Of a DNA stretch of 64,000 bases, positions 8,301-16,882 are shown one piece after another. The position numbers and the translations under genes are program-made. The number at the start of each line of letters is the position of its first letter. Within the stretch, counting starts at the first letter, position 1. The stretch spans positions 1 to 64,000 of the forward strand of contig NZ_JAIUCZ020000007.1 of assembly GCF_020176955.2 (NCBI RefSeq), read 5' to 3'. Below the pieces are notes generated by a model. It saw nothing but the letters and a program-made list of their open reading frames with translations. It searched no databases and was not told the origin of the DNA. The stretch is from Nocardia sp. alder85J (GTDB taxonomy: Bacteria; Actinomycetota; Actinomycetes; Mycobacteriales; Mycobacteriaceae).

Positions 8301-8661
8301 GGCCTCCGGAGGCCACCAAGTGGTAAAGCGCGTAGAACCAGTACCGTAGCCCGGCGGACGATCTGGCGAACACGGTTCCCACCGTTGCCGACATGTACTG
8401 CCCGCAACTCCCACAGGTCCATGTCGGTCCGGCTGGTGCGCGCCGCATTCGGAAACTACTCAGACGTCCACAGGACTCGCATACGGCCTGATCATCGACC
8501 GGACCGAACCGCACCGACCACAGAAATTCCGAACATGTGGCGTCATCGGGGAACGAGCGTCGGAATTCGTCGAAACCATCGCCTGGCACCACGGGGGTAG
8601 GCAGGCCGAACGAACTGTCTGCCATATCACAATCTTGGTATCTGACCATTTGCCCGGTCAA
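5317..8661 (-). CDS. IS1595-type zinc ribbon / STAND ATPase / LuxR-HTH fusion regulator
   Basis: 1114 aa. Residues about 40-145 match the N-terminal zinc ribbon and HTH of IS1595-family transposases: CESC at 61-64 and CGSC at 83-86, TVGTVFARSSAGLRYWFYAL, then DELGQVLDLNRTTVARMKE. A STAND/NB-ARC-like ATPase follows: Walker A GPGGSGKS (227-234), Walker B IVVLDNCEH (about 295-303), RFLVTSRE sensor, and GLPMAVELAAA. A TPR-like helical region fills about 560-1020. The C terminus is a LuxR HTH (LTSTELLIARLVADGHTNPE, then RATVKTHLARIF). The transposase catalytic core is absent. Being divergent from the isoprenoid genes suggests it is their activator. Met13 is an alternative start. Confidence 0.85.
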   Translation of the reverse strand: MTGQMVRYQDCDMADSSFGLPTPVVPGDGFDEFRRSFPDDATCSEFLWSVRFGPVDDQAVCESCGRLSSFRMRRAPAGPTWTCGSCGQYMSATVGTVFARSSAGLRYWFYALYHLVASGGRITVDELGQVLDLNRTTVARMKELLVAALRRSDDDFGSVHPELSSLLAGICAAGHMPDLDLRGSSAAAGAGGVVGLHRLPTSFVGRRREIAALHRIFADSQLVSIVGPGGSGKSRLAAHMAEAIGDVSPDGAWWVELHTLTTGQSVLSTICATLGLREQQGVSDTERLRSFATMHKAIVVLDNCEHVLESCADVLAELLTVRSELRFLVTSREPLGVAGETAWQMPAMELPPRSAALSEVIAFDAVRLFIDRARSASPSFRLDSFNVEAVVQICSRLDGLPMAVELAAAQSAALGPHELLAALDHSLGLLTRGGRGRRDRHRTMWASVEWSVALLDDNERLLLRCLAAFHGSFSLQGVRWLCRGGPLEGPSTLPVLASLVHKSLVSVEARGDQRRYRLLEVTRQYAEEQLHESGDAETILSRHLAYTVEMVENDPVSAGSPEGLAGWLKALDHERGNLRPALDFALRKRPSDAVRLIAGALGVFFGIRGYFTEGRRYFTDALAVADSAPGTLRARAYAASAYLAFVSGDIRTATEHAHIAEFAARQAGDLRAVARALEVLGGIESTRDPAGAHRHLTESAELARQVDDPWCLVQALGHIALAWSAQSELEQARAGLAAVEAIIEQYGSNQFLVCWHYLVISIVELRGGDLTAAAAAATRGAGLAAALGDPVCRAQIAVHSTEIDIRRGLLREAGRGLAEFDAESRRYGRSPFVTMFVDVALGKHASAAGELGRSRDHFEAAAVMARRSFRVGLEGDIALELADIAVLQGRSTEARLLLDTVDRCARALDNRWMSACADLLRAAVARMDGDVNKAREMVCSALAVYRDGGHPLEAISGLERLAGIYVAEGDSLRGARLFGAATAARRSLGARRTSLDRLRWRADRVQLLAALDRAELRAALSEGGGLTLANAIAYALRGRGPRAQGAGSWAGLTSTELLIARLVADGHTNPEIAQRIFVSRATVKTHLARIFIKTGVSNRAELAAEVVRRSVSDI

Positions 8662-8778
8662 GCGGTGGACGGAATCCGAAACGTGAGGGTTCGCACAGTT
8701 CGTCCAATGTCGAATGAATCTGCATCACCGTCCGACGATCACGCCCGCCGGCACCGCACTCGGCCATCGACTTGTTTC

Positions 8779-8803
8779 GAAAAGATGACCATCACGTCTT
8801 TTC
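8779..8803. promoter_or_regulatory. Inverted repeat in divergent promoter region, operator candidate
   Basis: GAAAAGATG (8779-8787) faces CACGTCTTTTC (8793-8803), with a perfect 7-bp core GAAAAGA/TCTTTTC. It sits 120 bp upstream of the regulator start and 400 bp upstream of the epimerase. The 8662-9207 interval holds no credible gene and is the likely control region for both directions. Confidence 0.35.
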
Positions 8804-9207
8804 TCGATTTCGTTCGGAGACAGCCGGATCGTCGATTTTCTCCGGACGATCAGAAATAGCCGGATGGCCGATGTTTTCCAGGCGAGTCGACCTATCATCG
8901 CGGTCGCCGTACCTGCGGTGCCGCTGTCACCGGCCGGGGCCACGAGGGGCGGTCGCCGACTTCGGACTCAGGACATCTGCGGGCCGGAACCGTCGATCAC
9001 CCATACGCACCACGCCTCGGAGCCGGATCCGGACCGGCCGGTAGTGGTCGGGGTTTTCACCTGGCCGGCAGACCTGGCCAGGTGGCCGACTGTCGCGGTG
9101 ATATCGCTCGCCTATCGTCTGTGACGAAACAGCCTGCGCCTTCGGCACCTATCCCGGCCCCGCCGGCGCGATTACGGGGCTCGGCCCGCCAAGGAGGATC
9201 CGGATCG

Positions 9208-10365
9208 ATGAACCGAGCAGCAGGAGATCCGACAGAGCGGCCCCGGGACCCGGGCACAAGTCCCGTCCTCGTCACCGGCGCACTCGGCCTCGTAGGTACC
9301 GCAACCCTGTCGGCCCTCACCGCCGCCGGTCACTCGGTTGTCGCCACCGATCTGGATACACCCGCGAACCGAAAGAAGGCGGCCCGGTTGGGCCACCTTC
9401 CGATGTCGATGCGCTGGGCGGATCTGACCGTGCCTGATCAGGTCGCCGCTCTGGTCGACGAGGTCGAGCCCGGCGTCATCGTCCATTTGGCCGCGATGAT
9501 CCCGCCCGGTTGTTACAAGAATCGCGCACTGGCGCGCGAGATCAACGTCGGCGCTGTTGTCTCGCTGGTCCGAGCCGCCACGGGCCTGTCCGACCCGCCA
9601 CGTTTCGTGTTCGCTTCCAGCGTGGCGGTGTACGGTCCTCGCAATCCACATCGGTCCGACGAGTTGCTCACCGCGAACACGCCGCTCGCACCGGGCGATC
9701 TGTACGGCGCGCACAAGGCAGAAGCCGAGCGCTGCGTCCGGGAATCATCGCTGGAGTGGGTTGTTCTCCGGCTCGGCGGCGTCCTCACCGTTGCTCAGGG
9801 GCAAGACGTCCACCCGGACGCGATCTTCTTCGAGGCGTCATTACCTGCCGACGGCAGAATCCAGACGGTGGATGTCCGCGACGTCGCATCGGCCATGACC
9901 GCCGCGGTGAGCACCCCTGCGGCACGGGAAGTGTTCCTCATCGGCGGCGACTCCACGCATCGCATCCGGCAGTACCAGGTCACCACTTCGGTTACCGATG
10001 CCCTGGGCCTGGTGGACTGTGTGCCGCCGGGTAGGCCCGGAGACCCTGACGACGACACCCGATGGTTCGCCACCGATTGGATGGATACCGAACGCTCACA
10101 GGATCTCCTGTGGTTCCAGCGCAACTCGCTGCCCGGCATGCTCCGCGAGATAAGGGCCGCCGCGGGCTGGAAGCGGCCGTTCGCAGGGATCGCGGCCCCT
10201 CTGGTCCGCCGGCTCCTGACCTACCGCTCGCCATATCGGGGCCGACCAGGAAAATACGCCGACCCCTGGACGGTCATACAGGATCGGCTCGGCGAACCCG
10301 GGCCCGATACCGGGGCGTCGCACGATGGGATCGGCACGGTGGCAGATCCGCCGGCGCGATCGTAG
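9208..10365 (+). CDS. NAD(P)-dependent epimerase/dehydrogenase (extended SDR, 3-beta-HSD-like)
   Basis: 385 aa. An N-terminal Rossmann motif VLVTGALGLVGTATLSAL, an acidic residue after beta-2 (ATDLDTP, suggesting NAD), FVFASSVAVYGPRN (catalytic Ser), and YGAHK (catalytic Tyr/Lys) define an extended SDR. ATG 9208 is preceded by AAGGAGG at 9191-9197. Family members include sugar epimerases and 3-beta-hydroxysteroid/sterol-4-carboxylate 3-dehydrogenases. Next to a triterpenoid pathway the second role is attractive but unproven. It is the first + strand gene of the isoprenoid locus. Confidence 0.7.
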   Translation: MNRAAGDPTERPRDPGTSPVLVTGALGLVGTATLSALTAAGHSVVATDLDTPANRKKAARLGHLPMSMRWADLTVPDQVAALVDEVEPGVIVHLAAMIPPGCYKNRALAREINVGAVVSLVRAATGLSDPPRFVFASSVAVYGPRNPHRSDELLTANTPLAPGDLYGAHKAEAERCVRESSLEWVVLRLGGVLTVAQGQDVHPDAIFFEASLPADGRIQTVDVRDVASAMTAAVSTPAAREVFLIGGDSTHRIRQYQVTTSVTDALGLVDCVPPGRPGDPDDDTRWFATDWMDTERSQDLLWFQRNSLPGMLREIRAAAGWKRPFAGIAAPLVRRLLTYRSPYRGRPGKYADPWTVIQDRLGEPGPDTGASHDGIGTVADPPARS

Positions 10366-10565
10366 CCATCGCCCGGACAGGCCCGGCGCCGATACCGCTC
10401 TTTGCTCGGAATGACGTGAAATCAACGGCCGTCCGGAAAAGAATGGCCACCTGGCTGATATTTGCCGGCGTCATCGGACATTACGTTTCTTCTGAGAGAA
10501 ACTTTCCGGCACCCGCCAGGGCCACGTCACGGACTCTGGAACGAGTAATCGATGGATGTGATGTC

Positions 10566-11561
10566 ATGACCACAATTGTGTCCGACGGAAGAGATGTGGG
10601 TGCTGCACTGCGTTCCGCGGTAGAACGACTCGATCCGATCATGCGGGCACCGGTCTCGTACCATTTCGGCTGGTGTGACGATGCCGGAAATCCGGTGACA
10701 GCAGATGGCGGCAAATCGCTGCGGCCACAGCTCACACTCTTGGCTGCCCGTGCGGCCGGAAACGATGAGGGCGCGATACCGGGGGCGGTGGCCGTGGAGT
10801 TGGTTCACAACTTCTCTCTGCTGCACGACGACGTCATGGACCGCGATCGGGTCCGCCGGCACCGGCCGACCGTCTGGGCCCTGTGGGGCGACGCGACCGC
10901 TGTGCTGGCCGGTGACGCACTGCTGTCGCTGGCCCATGAAATACTCATCGATTCACCGTCCCCGAACGCCACCGAGGCGAGCCGGGTGTTGGCGGTCGCG
11001 ACCCGCGAACTCATCCGCGGCCAGGCGCAGGACATGTCCTTCGAGTTACGCGACGACGTGACCGTCGCCGAATGCGTGACCATGGCGGAAGGTAAGACCG
11101 GCGCGCTGATCATGGCGAGCGCGGTCGTGGGGGCACTGCTGGCCGGTGCGCACGCCGACGTGGTGCGTGCGGTGGAAACGTACGGCCGAAATATCGGCAT
11201 CGGCTTCCAGTTGGCCGACGATCTGCTCGGTATCTGGGGCGATCCGGAGGTGACCGGCAAACCGGTCCACGCCGATCTGCGCGCGGGCAAGAAGTCCCTT
11301 CCGGTCACCTGGACATTGCGCCACGGGGGCGCGGCCGGCCGGGAACTGGCCGAATGGATGAAAAGCGGCGAATGCGATGAGGAATCGCTACGGGCCGCTG
11401 CCGATCTGGTCGAAGCCGGTGGCGGTCGTGTGTGGACCCGGGCCGAGGCCGAGCGCCGGTTCACGGCCGCCGCCACGGCCCTGAACCATCCCGCGATCGA
11501 TACCGGATCCCGTGCCGAACTCCTGGAACTCGCCGGGCGACTGATACATCGGACAGCCTGA
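10566..11561 (+). CDS. Polyprenyl diphosphate synthase (FPP/GGPP type)
   Basis: 331 aa. This trans-prenyltransferase condenses IPP with allylic diphosphates. GGKSLRPQLTLLAARAA binds IPP; the first Asp-rich motif is LLHDDVMDRDRVRRHRPT (DDxxD), and the second is FQLADDLLGIWGDPEVTGKP (DDxxD). Phe lies five residues before the first motif, with Ser at -4, so chain length (C15 or C20) cannot be fixed by eye. The sequence resembles actinomycete polyprenyl transferases of the encapsulin-cargo type, but no encapsulin gene is in view. The start is uncertain: no strong RBS, and ATG 10443 is also in frame. It should supply the squalene-synthase-like domain encoded convergently. Confidence 0.8.
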   Translation: MTTIVSDGRDVGAALRSAVERLDPIMRAPVSYHFGWCDDAGNPVTADGGKSLRPQLTLLAARAAGNDEGAIPGAVAVELVHNFSLLHDDVMDRDRVRRHRPTVWALWGDATAVLAGDALLSLAHEILIDSPSPNATEASRVLAVATRELIRGQAQDMSFELRDDVTVAECVTMAEGKTGALIMASAVVGALLAGAHADVVRAVETYGRNIGIGFQLADDLLGIWGDPEVTGKPVHADLRAGKKSLPVTWTLRHGGAAGRELAEWMKSGECDEESLRAAADLVEAGGGRVWTRAEAERRFTAAATALNHPAIDTGSRAELLELAGRLIHRTA

Positions 11562-11615
11562 CGGGCATCCCCGCACGCCCCGGATCTCGGTACCGAGGTG
11601 AGCGGAACGAAACTC

Positions 11616-11668
11616 GATGCCGCACAGGCGATTCGATTCCATCATCTGGTCATCGCCTGTGCGGCATC
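11616..11668. terminator. Bidirectional hairpin terminator
   Basis: A perfect 17-bp stem (11616-11632 with 11652-11668; left arm starts GATGCCGCACAGG) closes a 19-nt loop. It lies exactly between the convergent ends of the prenyl synthase (11561) and the squalene synthase-cyclase fusion (11681). Confidence 0.75.
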
Positions 11669-11680
11669 CCGTCTCGTGGT

Positions 11681-14600
11681 CTACGGAAAAAGCGGCCGAG
11701 GCATCGGATCATCGGTATCGATGAGATGTCCTGTTTCTGTCTGCTGCCCGGTGGCCCGGGCCGCGGCGGCCAAGGCCCAGAGCGGGAAGATCCGCTGATA
11801 TCCGTCGTAGTTCATCCCGGCATTCCCGAAGAAAGCACCGGCCATCCGGGTGTCCTGCCATCCGCCATCGGCGAGTTGATTGCGCAGCAGGAAATCGATC
11901 GCCCGGCGAGCAGCCGGCGAATCGCCCCGGCCCGCTGCCACCAACGCCAGCAACGCCCACGAGGTCATCGTCGCTTGCCCCGTCGCGGCGTGGATATAAC
12001 GACGAGCACGGACACCGTCGATGGTCTCGCCCCAGCCTCCGTCACGGCGCTGATGAGCGAGGAGGAACTCGCACGCGCGATCGATCGCTTCGCGCGCCCG
12101 CGGATCGGACGACCCGGTCAGTCCGCGCACCCCGAACCACGTGCCGTAGGTGAAACACACCGCCCACGAGCCTTCCCAGGAACCGTCGGGGCGTTGCCGA
12201 TCGAAGATGAACTGTTCACCGGCGGAAATCGCGCGGCCCATGGCCTCGGTGAACCGCCGCGGATCCATCTCGCGGAATCGGCGCAGCGCGGTCACACAGG
12301 ACGCGGTCTGTTCCACCAGCGACGAATCGATCATGCATCCCGCGAAAGTGTCCGAGAAGTTGAGCTCGGCGAACCATGCCGGTGCGGTGGTCGGCTCGTA
12401 TACCGCCCAGCCCCCGTCGGGGTTCTGCAACGACAGGAGGCACTCCACCGCGGCGGGCAGGCGGTCTGCGGTGAAGCCGTCCGCCAGGTTCAATTCCTGC
12501 AACGTCGATACCGCCAGCACCGCTTCCGCGGTGCCGTCGCTGATCGTCCATCCGTGCTCGGCGGTGGACAGGCTCCACCCGCCACGCCCCGGATGCCGGA
12601 AATAGCGTGCCGCGTCGGGAATCTCGGTCAGCCGCTGATTGGCCGCCAGGAAGCGCGACGCCGACCGCAACGGCCCGACCGCGGCGGGATGTCCCGACAA
12701 CGCCAGAGCCTGGACCGCGAATGCGGTATCCCAGGACTCGGAAGAATTGAAGCACTGTATCTTCACCCCGTCGGCACCATTCCATACATATTCGTGCAAC
12801 CGCTCGAGGTGGGACATGATCTCCTTCCCACCCGGCCGGGCGAAGTGCCAGACCAATGTGTCGAGAAATTTGGGCACCGGGCCGTGACCCACATAGTTCG
12901 ACGACCGATTCTCATGGTCGATGTAGTCGAGCACGACGTCGAAGGCCCGCTCGCGCAGCGCGTTCATCGGTCGGGCCTCGTACACATCCGCGGCGGCGAG
13001 CACGATGCGCAGCAGCCGCGAACGCGGCACGAACGAGTCGGGCTCCGCGATCATCGCGCGCGCGGCCCTCCAATCGATATCCTCGTACGGTTTCTGGTAC
13101 AACTCCCCCCGCAGAGCCAGGATCAGATCGTCCACGGGCCCCGATACGCGGTTACCGGACAGCCATGCGGTCGAGAGATAGACAATACGGGCGTAGCACA
13201 TGAGCCTGCCGGGGTGTACCGGCATATTCTGTGGCAACAACCAGGTTTCGGGCGGGAAAGGATATGTTCCCGCCCATTCGTGGACACCCAGCACCGCGAG
13301 ATATGTTTTCGCCCATTGTGGCGCCGCCAGCGCGCCACCGAACGGGAGGAAGAAATCGCGGGCGTGCCGCAGGCACGGATCGTCCGGACCGACGCCCAGT
13401 ATCCGCAATCCGATATAGGACAGCACAGTACTCATCACGGTGCTGGTCGATTCCGGGTCGGTCCCCCATCCACCATCGGGGTTCTGATGCACCCGCAGAA
13501 ACCGTTCCATTCCCTCGCAGATCGGCGCATCGGGCATCGCGTCCACAACACGGCAGGTGATCAGGTACATCCCGCAGAACATCGGCAGATTGCCGAAGTC
13601 CTCGTGCCACGAACCGGACGCGGACTGCGTTTGCGACAGTCGCGCCACGGCAGCGGCCACAGCCTCCTCCGGGATGCGGCCCGACACGGGCTGCGGCGGT
13701 CCGGCGGTGTCCGGCAGCGGCAACCCGGCGCCCAGCGCAGCGAACAACCCGTTCAGCACGACCGGCCGCCCGGCAAGCACATGGTTGGCAGACAAGGCCG
13801 CCATCAACTTCCGCCGCGAAATCTTGATCGGCTTCGTCGTGAACTCATCCCGCCCGGCCCACGCCTCACGCAGAGTGAGTTCGGACATCAGCAACTGCGC
13901 CGTACAAAACCGCCGTACGGCGAGATCGGCGGCCGGTATCGCATCGACGTAGGCCACCGCCGCCGCGAACTCCTTCTGCGTCACCGCCAGCATCCGCCGC
14001 AATACCGCACTCCGGCGCACAGCGGAACCGGGTTCCCGCAACTGTTCGACCGAATCGACTCCGCAATCGGCCAGAAGATCGGCCGGCAACCAGAGCCGGC
14101 CCGCCGAAGCATCGGCGGCCACATCCTTGATGATATTCGTCAACTGCAACGCCCGCGCGAACCCGGCCGCCCGCGGCTCCAATGCCGGTAGGGCCGCCGC
14201 GATCCCGGCCGAATGCCACGCGAACAACCCGGTGAGCAGGTCCCCGACAGTGCTGGCCACGATATCGCAATACGTGAGCATCTCATCGACGTCGGCAATC
14301 ACCTCCGCGTCGGGCCGGCCTTCCCCACGCGCGACGGTGGCGGCCATGCCCACCGTCATATTGTGCACACAGCGGCCCACCAACTCGCGCACCGGCAACG
14401 GGCGCCGTGCGAGATCACCCAGCAGAATCGGCAACCCACGCACCAAGGCCACCTCGTCCACCGGGGCCCCGTCGAGCACCCCCGCCGCCCGCACCGCGAA
14501 CTCCGCCGACAGCTCCCGCCAATCCGGCGGCAACCCGACCAACTCGTCCAATTCGCGCAGCAGATTCCCCCGCACCTCCGCCGGCAAACCCGCCTCGTCC

Positions 14601-14818
14601 TCGAATGTGTCCGCCACCCGGCAGAACAGATACCCCAGCCCCACAATCTCGTCCAGCGGCGAAGGCAACATCGGAATGGTCAACGCGAACGTGCGCGAGG
14701 TCTTGTCCAGCATTTCCCGCCGGAACACCGCGGCCTCCGGCATCTCCACCGGTGACGACCTCCGCTTCGGGAACGGATAAGGACCGCTCAGGAGGCCACT
14801 AATAGATCCGAGATTCAC
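11681..14818 (-). CDS. Squalene-synthase-like / oxidosqualene-cyclase-like fusion protein
   Basis: 1045 aa. Residues about 30-340 are a squalene/phytoene synthase domain: LFCRVADTFEDEAG (first Asp motif, 70-74), YCDIVASTVGDLL, and QLTNIIKDVAAD (226-236), which follows the squalene synthase TNIIRDYLED pattern. Residues about 380-1025 are a triterpene cyclase with QW repeats near 445, 798, 875, 923 and 981. Stretches such as VLDYIDHENRSSNYVGHGPV, NGADGVKIQCFNSSESWDTA and GMNYDGYQRIFPLWAL follow oxidosqualene cyclases rather than hopene cyclases. The acid site reads ISDGTAE (759-765), like the DCTAE of oxidosqualene cyclases with Cys to Gly, not DxDD. It is 27 bp downstream of the epoxidase-like gene. 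The N-terminal product could alternatively be phytoene-like. Confidence 0.8.
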   Translation of the reverse strand: MNLGSISGLLSGPYPFPKRRSSPVEMPEAAVFRREMLDKTSRTFALTIPMLPSPLDEIVGLGYLFCRVADTFEDEAGLPAEVRGNLLRELDELVGLPPDWRELSAEFAVRAAGVLDGAPVDEVALVRGLPILLGDLARRPLPVRELVGRCVHNMTVGMAATVARGEGRPDAEVIADVDEMLTYCDIVASTVGDLLTGLFAWHSAGIAAALPALEPRAAGFARALQLTNIIKDVAADASAGRLWLPADLLADCGVDSVEQLREPGSAVRRSAVLRRMLAVTQKEFAAAVAYVDAIPAADLAVRRFCTAQLLMSELTLREAWAGRDEFTTKPIKISRRKLMAALSANHVLAGRPVVLNGLFAALGAGLPLPDTAGPPQPVSGRIPEEAVAAAVARLSQTQSASGSWHEDFGNLPMFCGMYLITCRVVDAMPDAPICEGMERFLRVHQNPDGGWGTDPESTSTVMSTVLSYIGLRILGVGPDDPCLRHARDFFLPFGGALAAPQWAKTYLAVLGVHEWAGTYPFPPETWLLPQNMPVHPGRLMCYARIVYLSTAWLSGNRVSGPVDDLILALRGELYQKPYEDIDWRAARAMIAEPDSFVPRSRLLRIVLAAADVYEARPMNALRERAFDVVLDYIDHENRSSNYVGHGPVPKFLDTLVWHFARPGGKEIMSHLERLHEYVWNGADGVKIQCFNSSESWDTAFAVQALALSGHPAAVGPLRSASRFLAANQRLTEIPDAARYFRHPGRGGWSLSTAEHGWTISDGTAEAVLAVSTLQELNLADGFTADRLPAAVECLLSLQNPDGGWAVYEPTTAPAWFAELNFSDTFAGCMIDSSLVEQTASCVTALRRFREMDPRRFTEAMGRAISAGEQFIFDRQRPDGSWEGSWAVCFTYGTWFGVRGLTGSSDPRAREAIDRACEFLLAHQRRDGGWGETIDGVRARRYIHAATGQATMTSWALLALVAAGRGDSPAARRAIDFLLRNQLADGGWQDTRMAGAFFGNAGMNYDGYQRIFPLWALAAAARATGQQTETGHLIDTDDPMPRPLFP

Positions 14819-14845
14819 TGTGTCACCGTTGTCTTCTGTAGTCGA

Positions 14846-16183
14846 TCACGCTGTGGCTCTTGCCACCGGCCCGTGTCCGAGCGAACTCGATGCGGGACGC
14901 ATCGCGAGGTCGCCGATGAGCCAGCGCGCGAACGCCACCAGCCCGGCGAAGTCGGCAGCGGTAGAGCCGATGCTCTGGCGAGCCGACGACCTGCCCAATT
15001 CGTTCAGCGCCGCACTCACACCGCCGAGAAAGATCCGGGAGAACGCGGCCAAACCTGTTTCCTCGGTGGTCAGTAGTCGCATCGCGCGCCCGGCCAGCAC
15101 GGGATCGGTCCGCCAGAGCCGACGCAATCCATGACGCAGCGTGACCGAACCCGGATCGTCATCACTCATGACGCGGTACAGAACATGGGAAACGATCTCC
15201 GGTACCCGGGTCCTGGCCTGCCGCTCGCGCACATACTCCGACACCGTCGCGACCCGGCCGAGGCATTCCGCGTCCAGCAGCGCCAGAGTCATCCCGCACG
15301 CACTGAGCGGGTGTGTATGTCCCGCCGCATCGCCCACCAGAGCGACGCTGTCCTGCCCGTACCAGTCGCGGTTGCGGATACGGTTCGCCGCCCACTGCAC
15401 CCGTCGGCCTTCCAACGCACGCTGCACGCTCGCCCGCATGGACTGCGGGAACACCGCACCGTACGCCGACCACAGCCCGGATCCGCTCCGGCACGAGGAG
15501 AGCAGCGAGGACGGTACATCGAAACAGACGCGTACCTTGCGCTCCCCGATTCGGTACACCAGCACCGGGCCGGGCGCACCGATCAGGACATGGGCGAACC
15601 CTTCGATGGTGAGCTCGAGGTCATCCACCAGCAGCCCGGCCATATGCGAGACCACCCGCGACTCCGATCCGGGGTCGAATATCCGGCGCACCGCCGAAGC
15701 CTTTCCGTCCGAACCGACGACCAAAGCTCCCCGACTACAGCGGATCTCGTCCGAATCAGCGAGCTTGTACCGGGTGACCGAGCCCTGCACCCCACAGAAC
15801 TTCCCGCCGGGTGAGAACTCGATGCCGGGTACCTCGTCCACACGCTCTCGCATCAACGCAAGCAACCGGGAATGCTCGAAACTCAACGATTCCTCGCCTT
15901 GTGGATATGGCAGCACGATCGGGGCCGGATCACCCGGGAAGAAAATTGCGAACCCCTTGCCCCGAGCGTGCGGAATTTTCGAAAAATCCACGCCCAGCCG
16001 CTCCAGTTCACGCACCCCCGGCGGATGCAGCCACTCACCCGCGAACCGGCGCGGCTGGTCGGGATTCGGATCCAGCAGAAGCGTGCGCGTACCGCGATAC
16101 GCGAGTGAAACCGCAGCAGCGCAACCTGCTATACCGGCACCCGCGACGACAGCCTCGGGCGGAATAGGAACGATTTCCAACAC
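14846..16183 (-). CDS. FAD-dependent monooxygenase, squalene-epoxidase-like
   Basis: 445 aa from GTG 16183. The N-terminal dinucleotide-binding motif is VVAGAGIAGCAAAVSLAYRG; AGEWLHPPGVRELERLG and the flavin-binding VALVGDAAGHTHPLSACGMT follow. The HPLSACGMTLAL segment parallels the HPLTGGGMTVAL of squalene epoxidases. A squalene epoxidase would make 2,3-oxidosqualene, the substrate expected by the cyclase half of the next gene, with which it forms a two-gene operon. The open frame extends to 16285, but that part is Arg-rich and unlike the family. A geranylgeranyl-reductase-like role is the main alternative. Confidence 0.7.
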   Translation of the reverse strand: MLEIVPIPPEAVVAGAGIAGCAAAVSLAYRGTRTLLLDPNPDQPRRFAGEWLHPPGVRELERLGVDFSKIPHARGKGFAIFFPGDPAPIVLPYPQGEESLSFEHSRLLALMRERVDEVPGIEFSPGGKFCGVQGSVTRYKLADSDEIRCSRGALVVGSDGKASAVRRIFDPGSESRVVSHMAGLLVDDLELTIEGFAHVLIGAPGPVLVYRIGERKVRVCFDVPSSLLSSCRSGSGLWSAYGAVFPQSMRASVQRALEGRRVQWAANRIRNRDWYGQDSVALVGDAAGHTHPLSACGMTLALLDAECLGRVATVSEYVRERQARTRVPEIVSHVLYRVMSDDDPGSVTLRHGLRRLWRTDPVLAGRAMRLLTTEETGLAAFSRIFLGGVSAALNELGRSSARQSIGSTAADFAGLVAFARWLIGDLAMRPASSSLGHGPVARATA

Positions 16184-16882
16184 ACAGTCCCGTCGTGAGC
16201 GCCGTCTGGTCCGATAACCGGCCCCCGGCGGGAGCCGGGAAACTCTCCGCCGGTTCCGTGACACCAACGCTAGGCCCCCTCCCACCCCGAAACGTCGGCC
16301 ATCCGGCTACGGCCGCCCACGTCGCAATCGAATCGAGGACGATCCCGATACACTGCTCCGGCGCGGATCATCACCGATTTCGAACATCGGACCGTCCCCT
16401 GATTCGGATGCGCGGTCCATAGCCACTTGGCCGACTGTCCTGCCCCCGGGCGGGGCGTACCGTAGCCGGCGACGGCCGCAGCCTCGTCTCCGCAGGCCTC
16501 GACGATCGCCGGTCCGGCTCGGACGACGAAAGCGAACCGCCGCATCTCACAGGTCGTGGTTTACTCGCGGCCGGGTTTGCGGCCGGACACGATTCATCGG
16601 CGATCCGGGTGATCCGCCTCTCGTCAGGGAGTCAGCAATTGATCAGCCGGTGCACCCGCCACCGAGGTCGGCCAAGTGGCTACGTTCTCCTGGCGAAGTT
16701 GCGGGAGCACTATTACTGATGGACACTTCAATTCGTAGGTATCTCGCGACAGAGCGGACGTCGGTGTCATGTAGATCCGAGATCGTACTCCTTGCCCGTT
16801 CATGCATCGAAGCTCTCGGCGCGACTACGGCGCGATATATTCGCATGCGATGAGCGTTATTTCCAATCAGGAGTGGTCGGCT
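16184..16882. promoter_or_regulatory. Divergent control region between epoxidase-cyclase and mevalonate operons
   Basis: About 700 bp without a convincing gene. A short + strand ORF (16719-16853, 44 codons, MDTSIRRYLATERTSV...) ends with ATGA overlapping an ATG at 16850 that is in frame with mevalonate kinase, so a leader peptide or an earlier kinase start is possible. No riboswitch fold was recognised. Confidence 0.35.

Noticed and set aside
10443..10565. Earlier start for the prenyl synthase (ATG 10443)
   Set aside because: The added residues lack a ribosome-binding site and family similarity, although they cannot be excluded.
11432..14191. 919-aa open frame on the + strand
   Set aside because: It is the antisense of the synthase-cyclase fusion, with Arg/Pro-rich content and no family pattern; long antisense frames are normal at this GC content.
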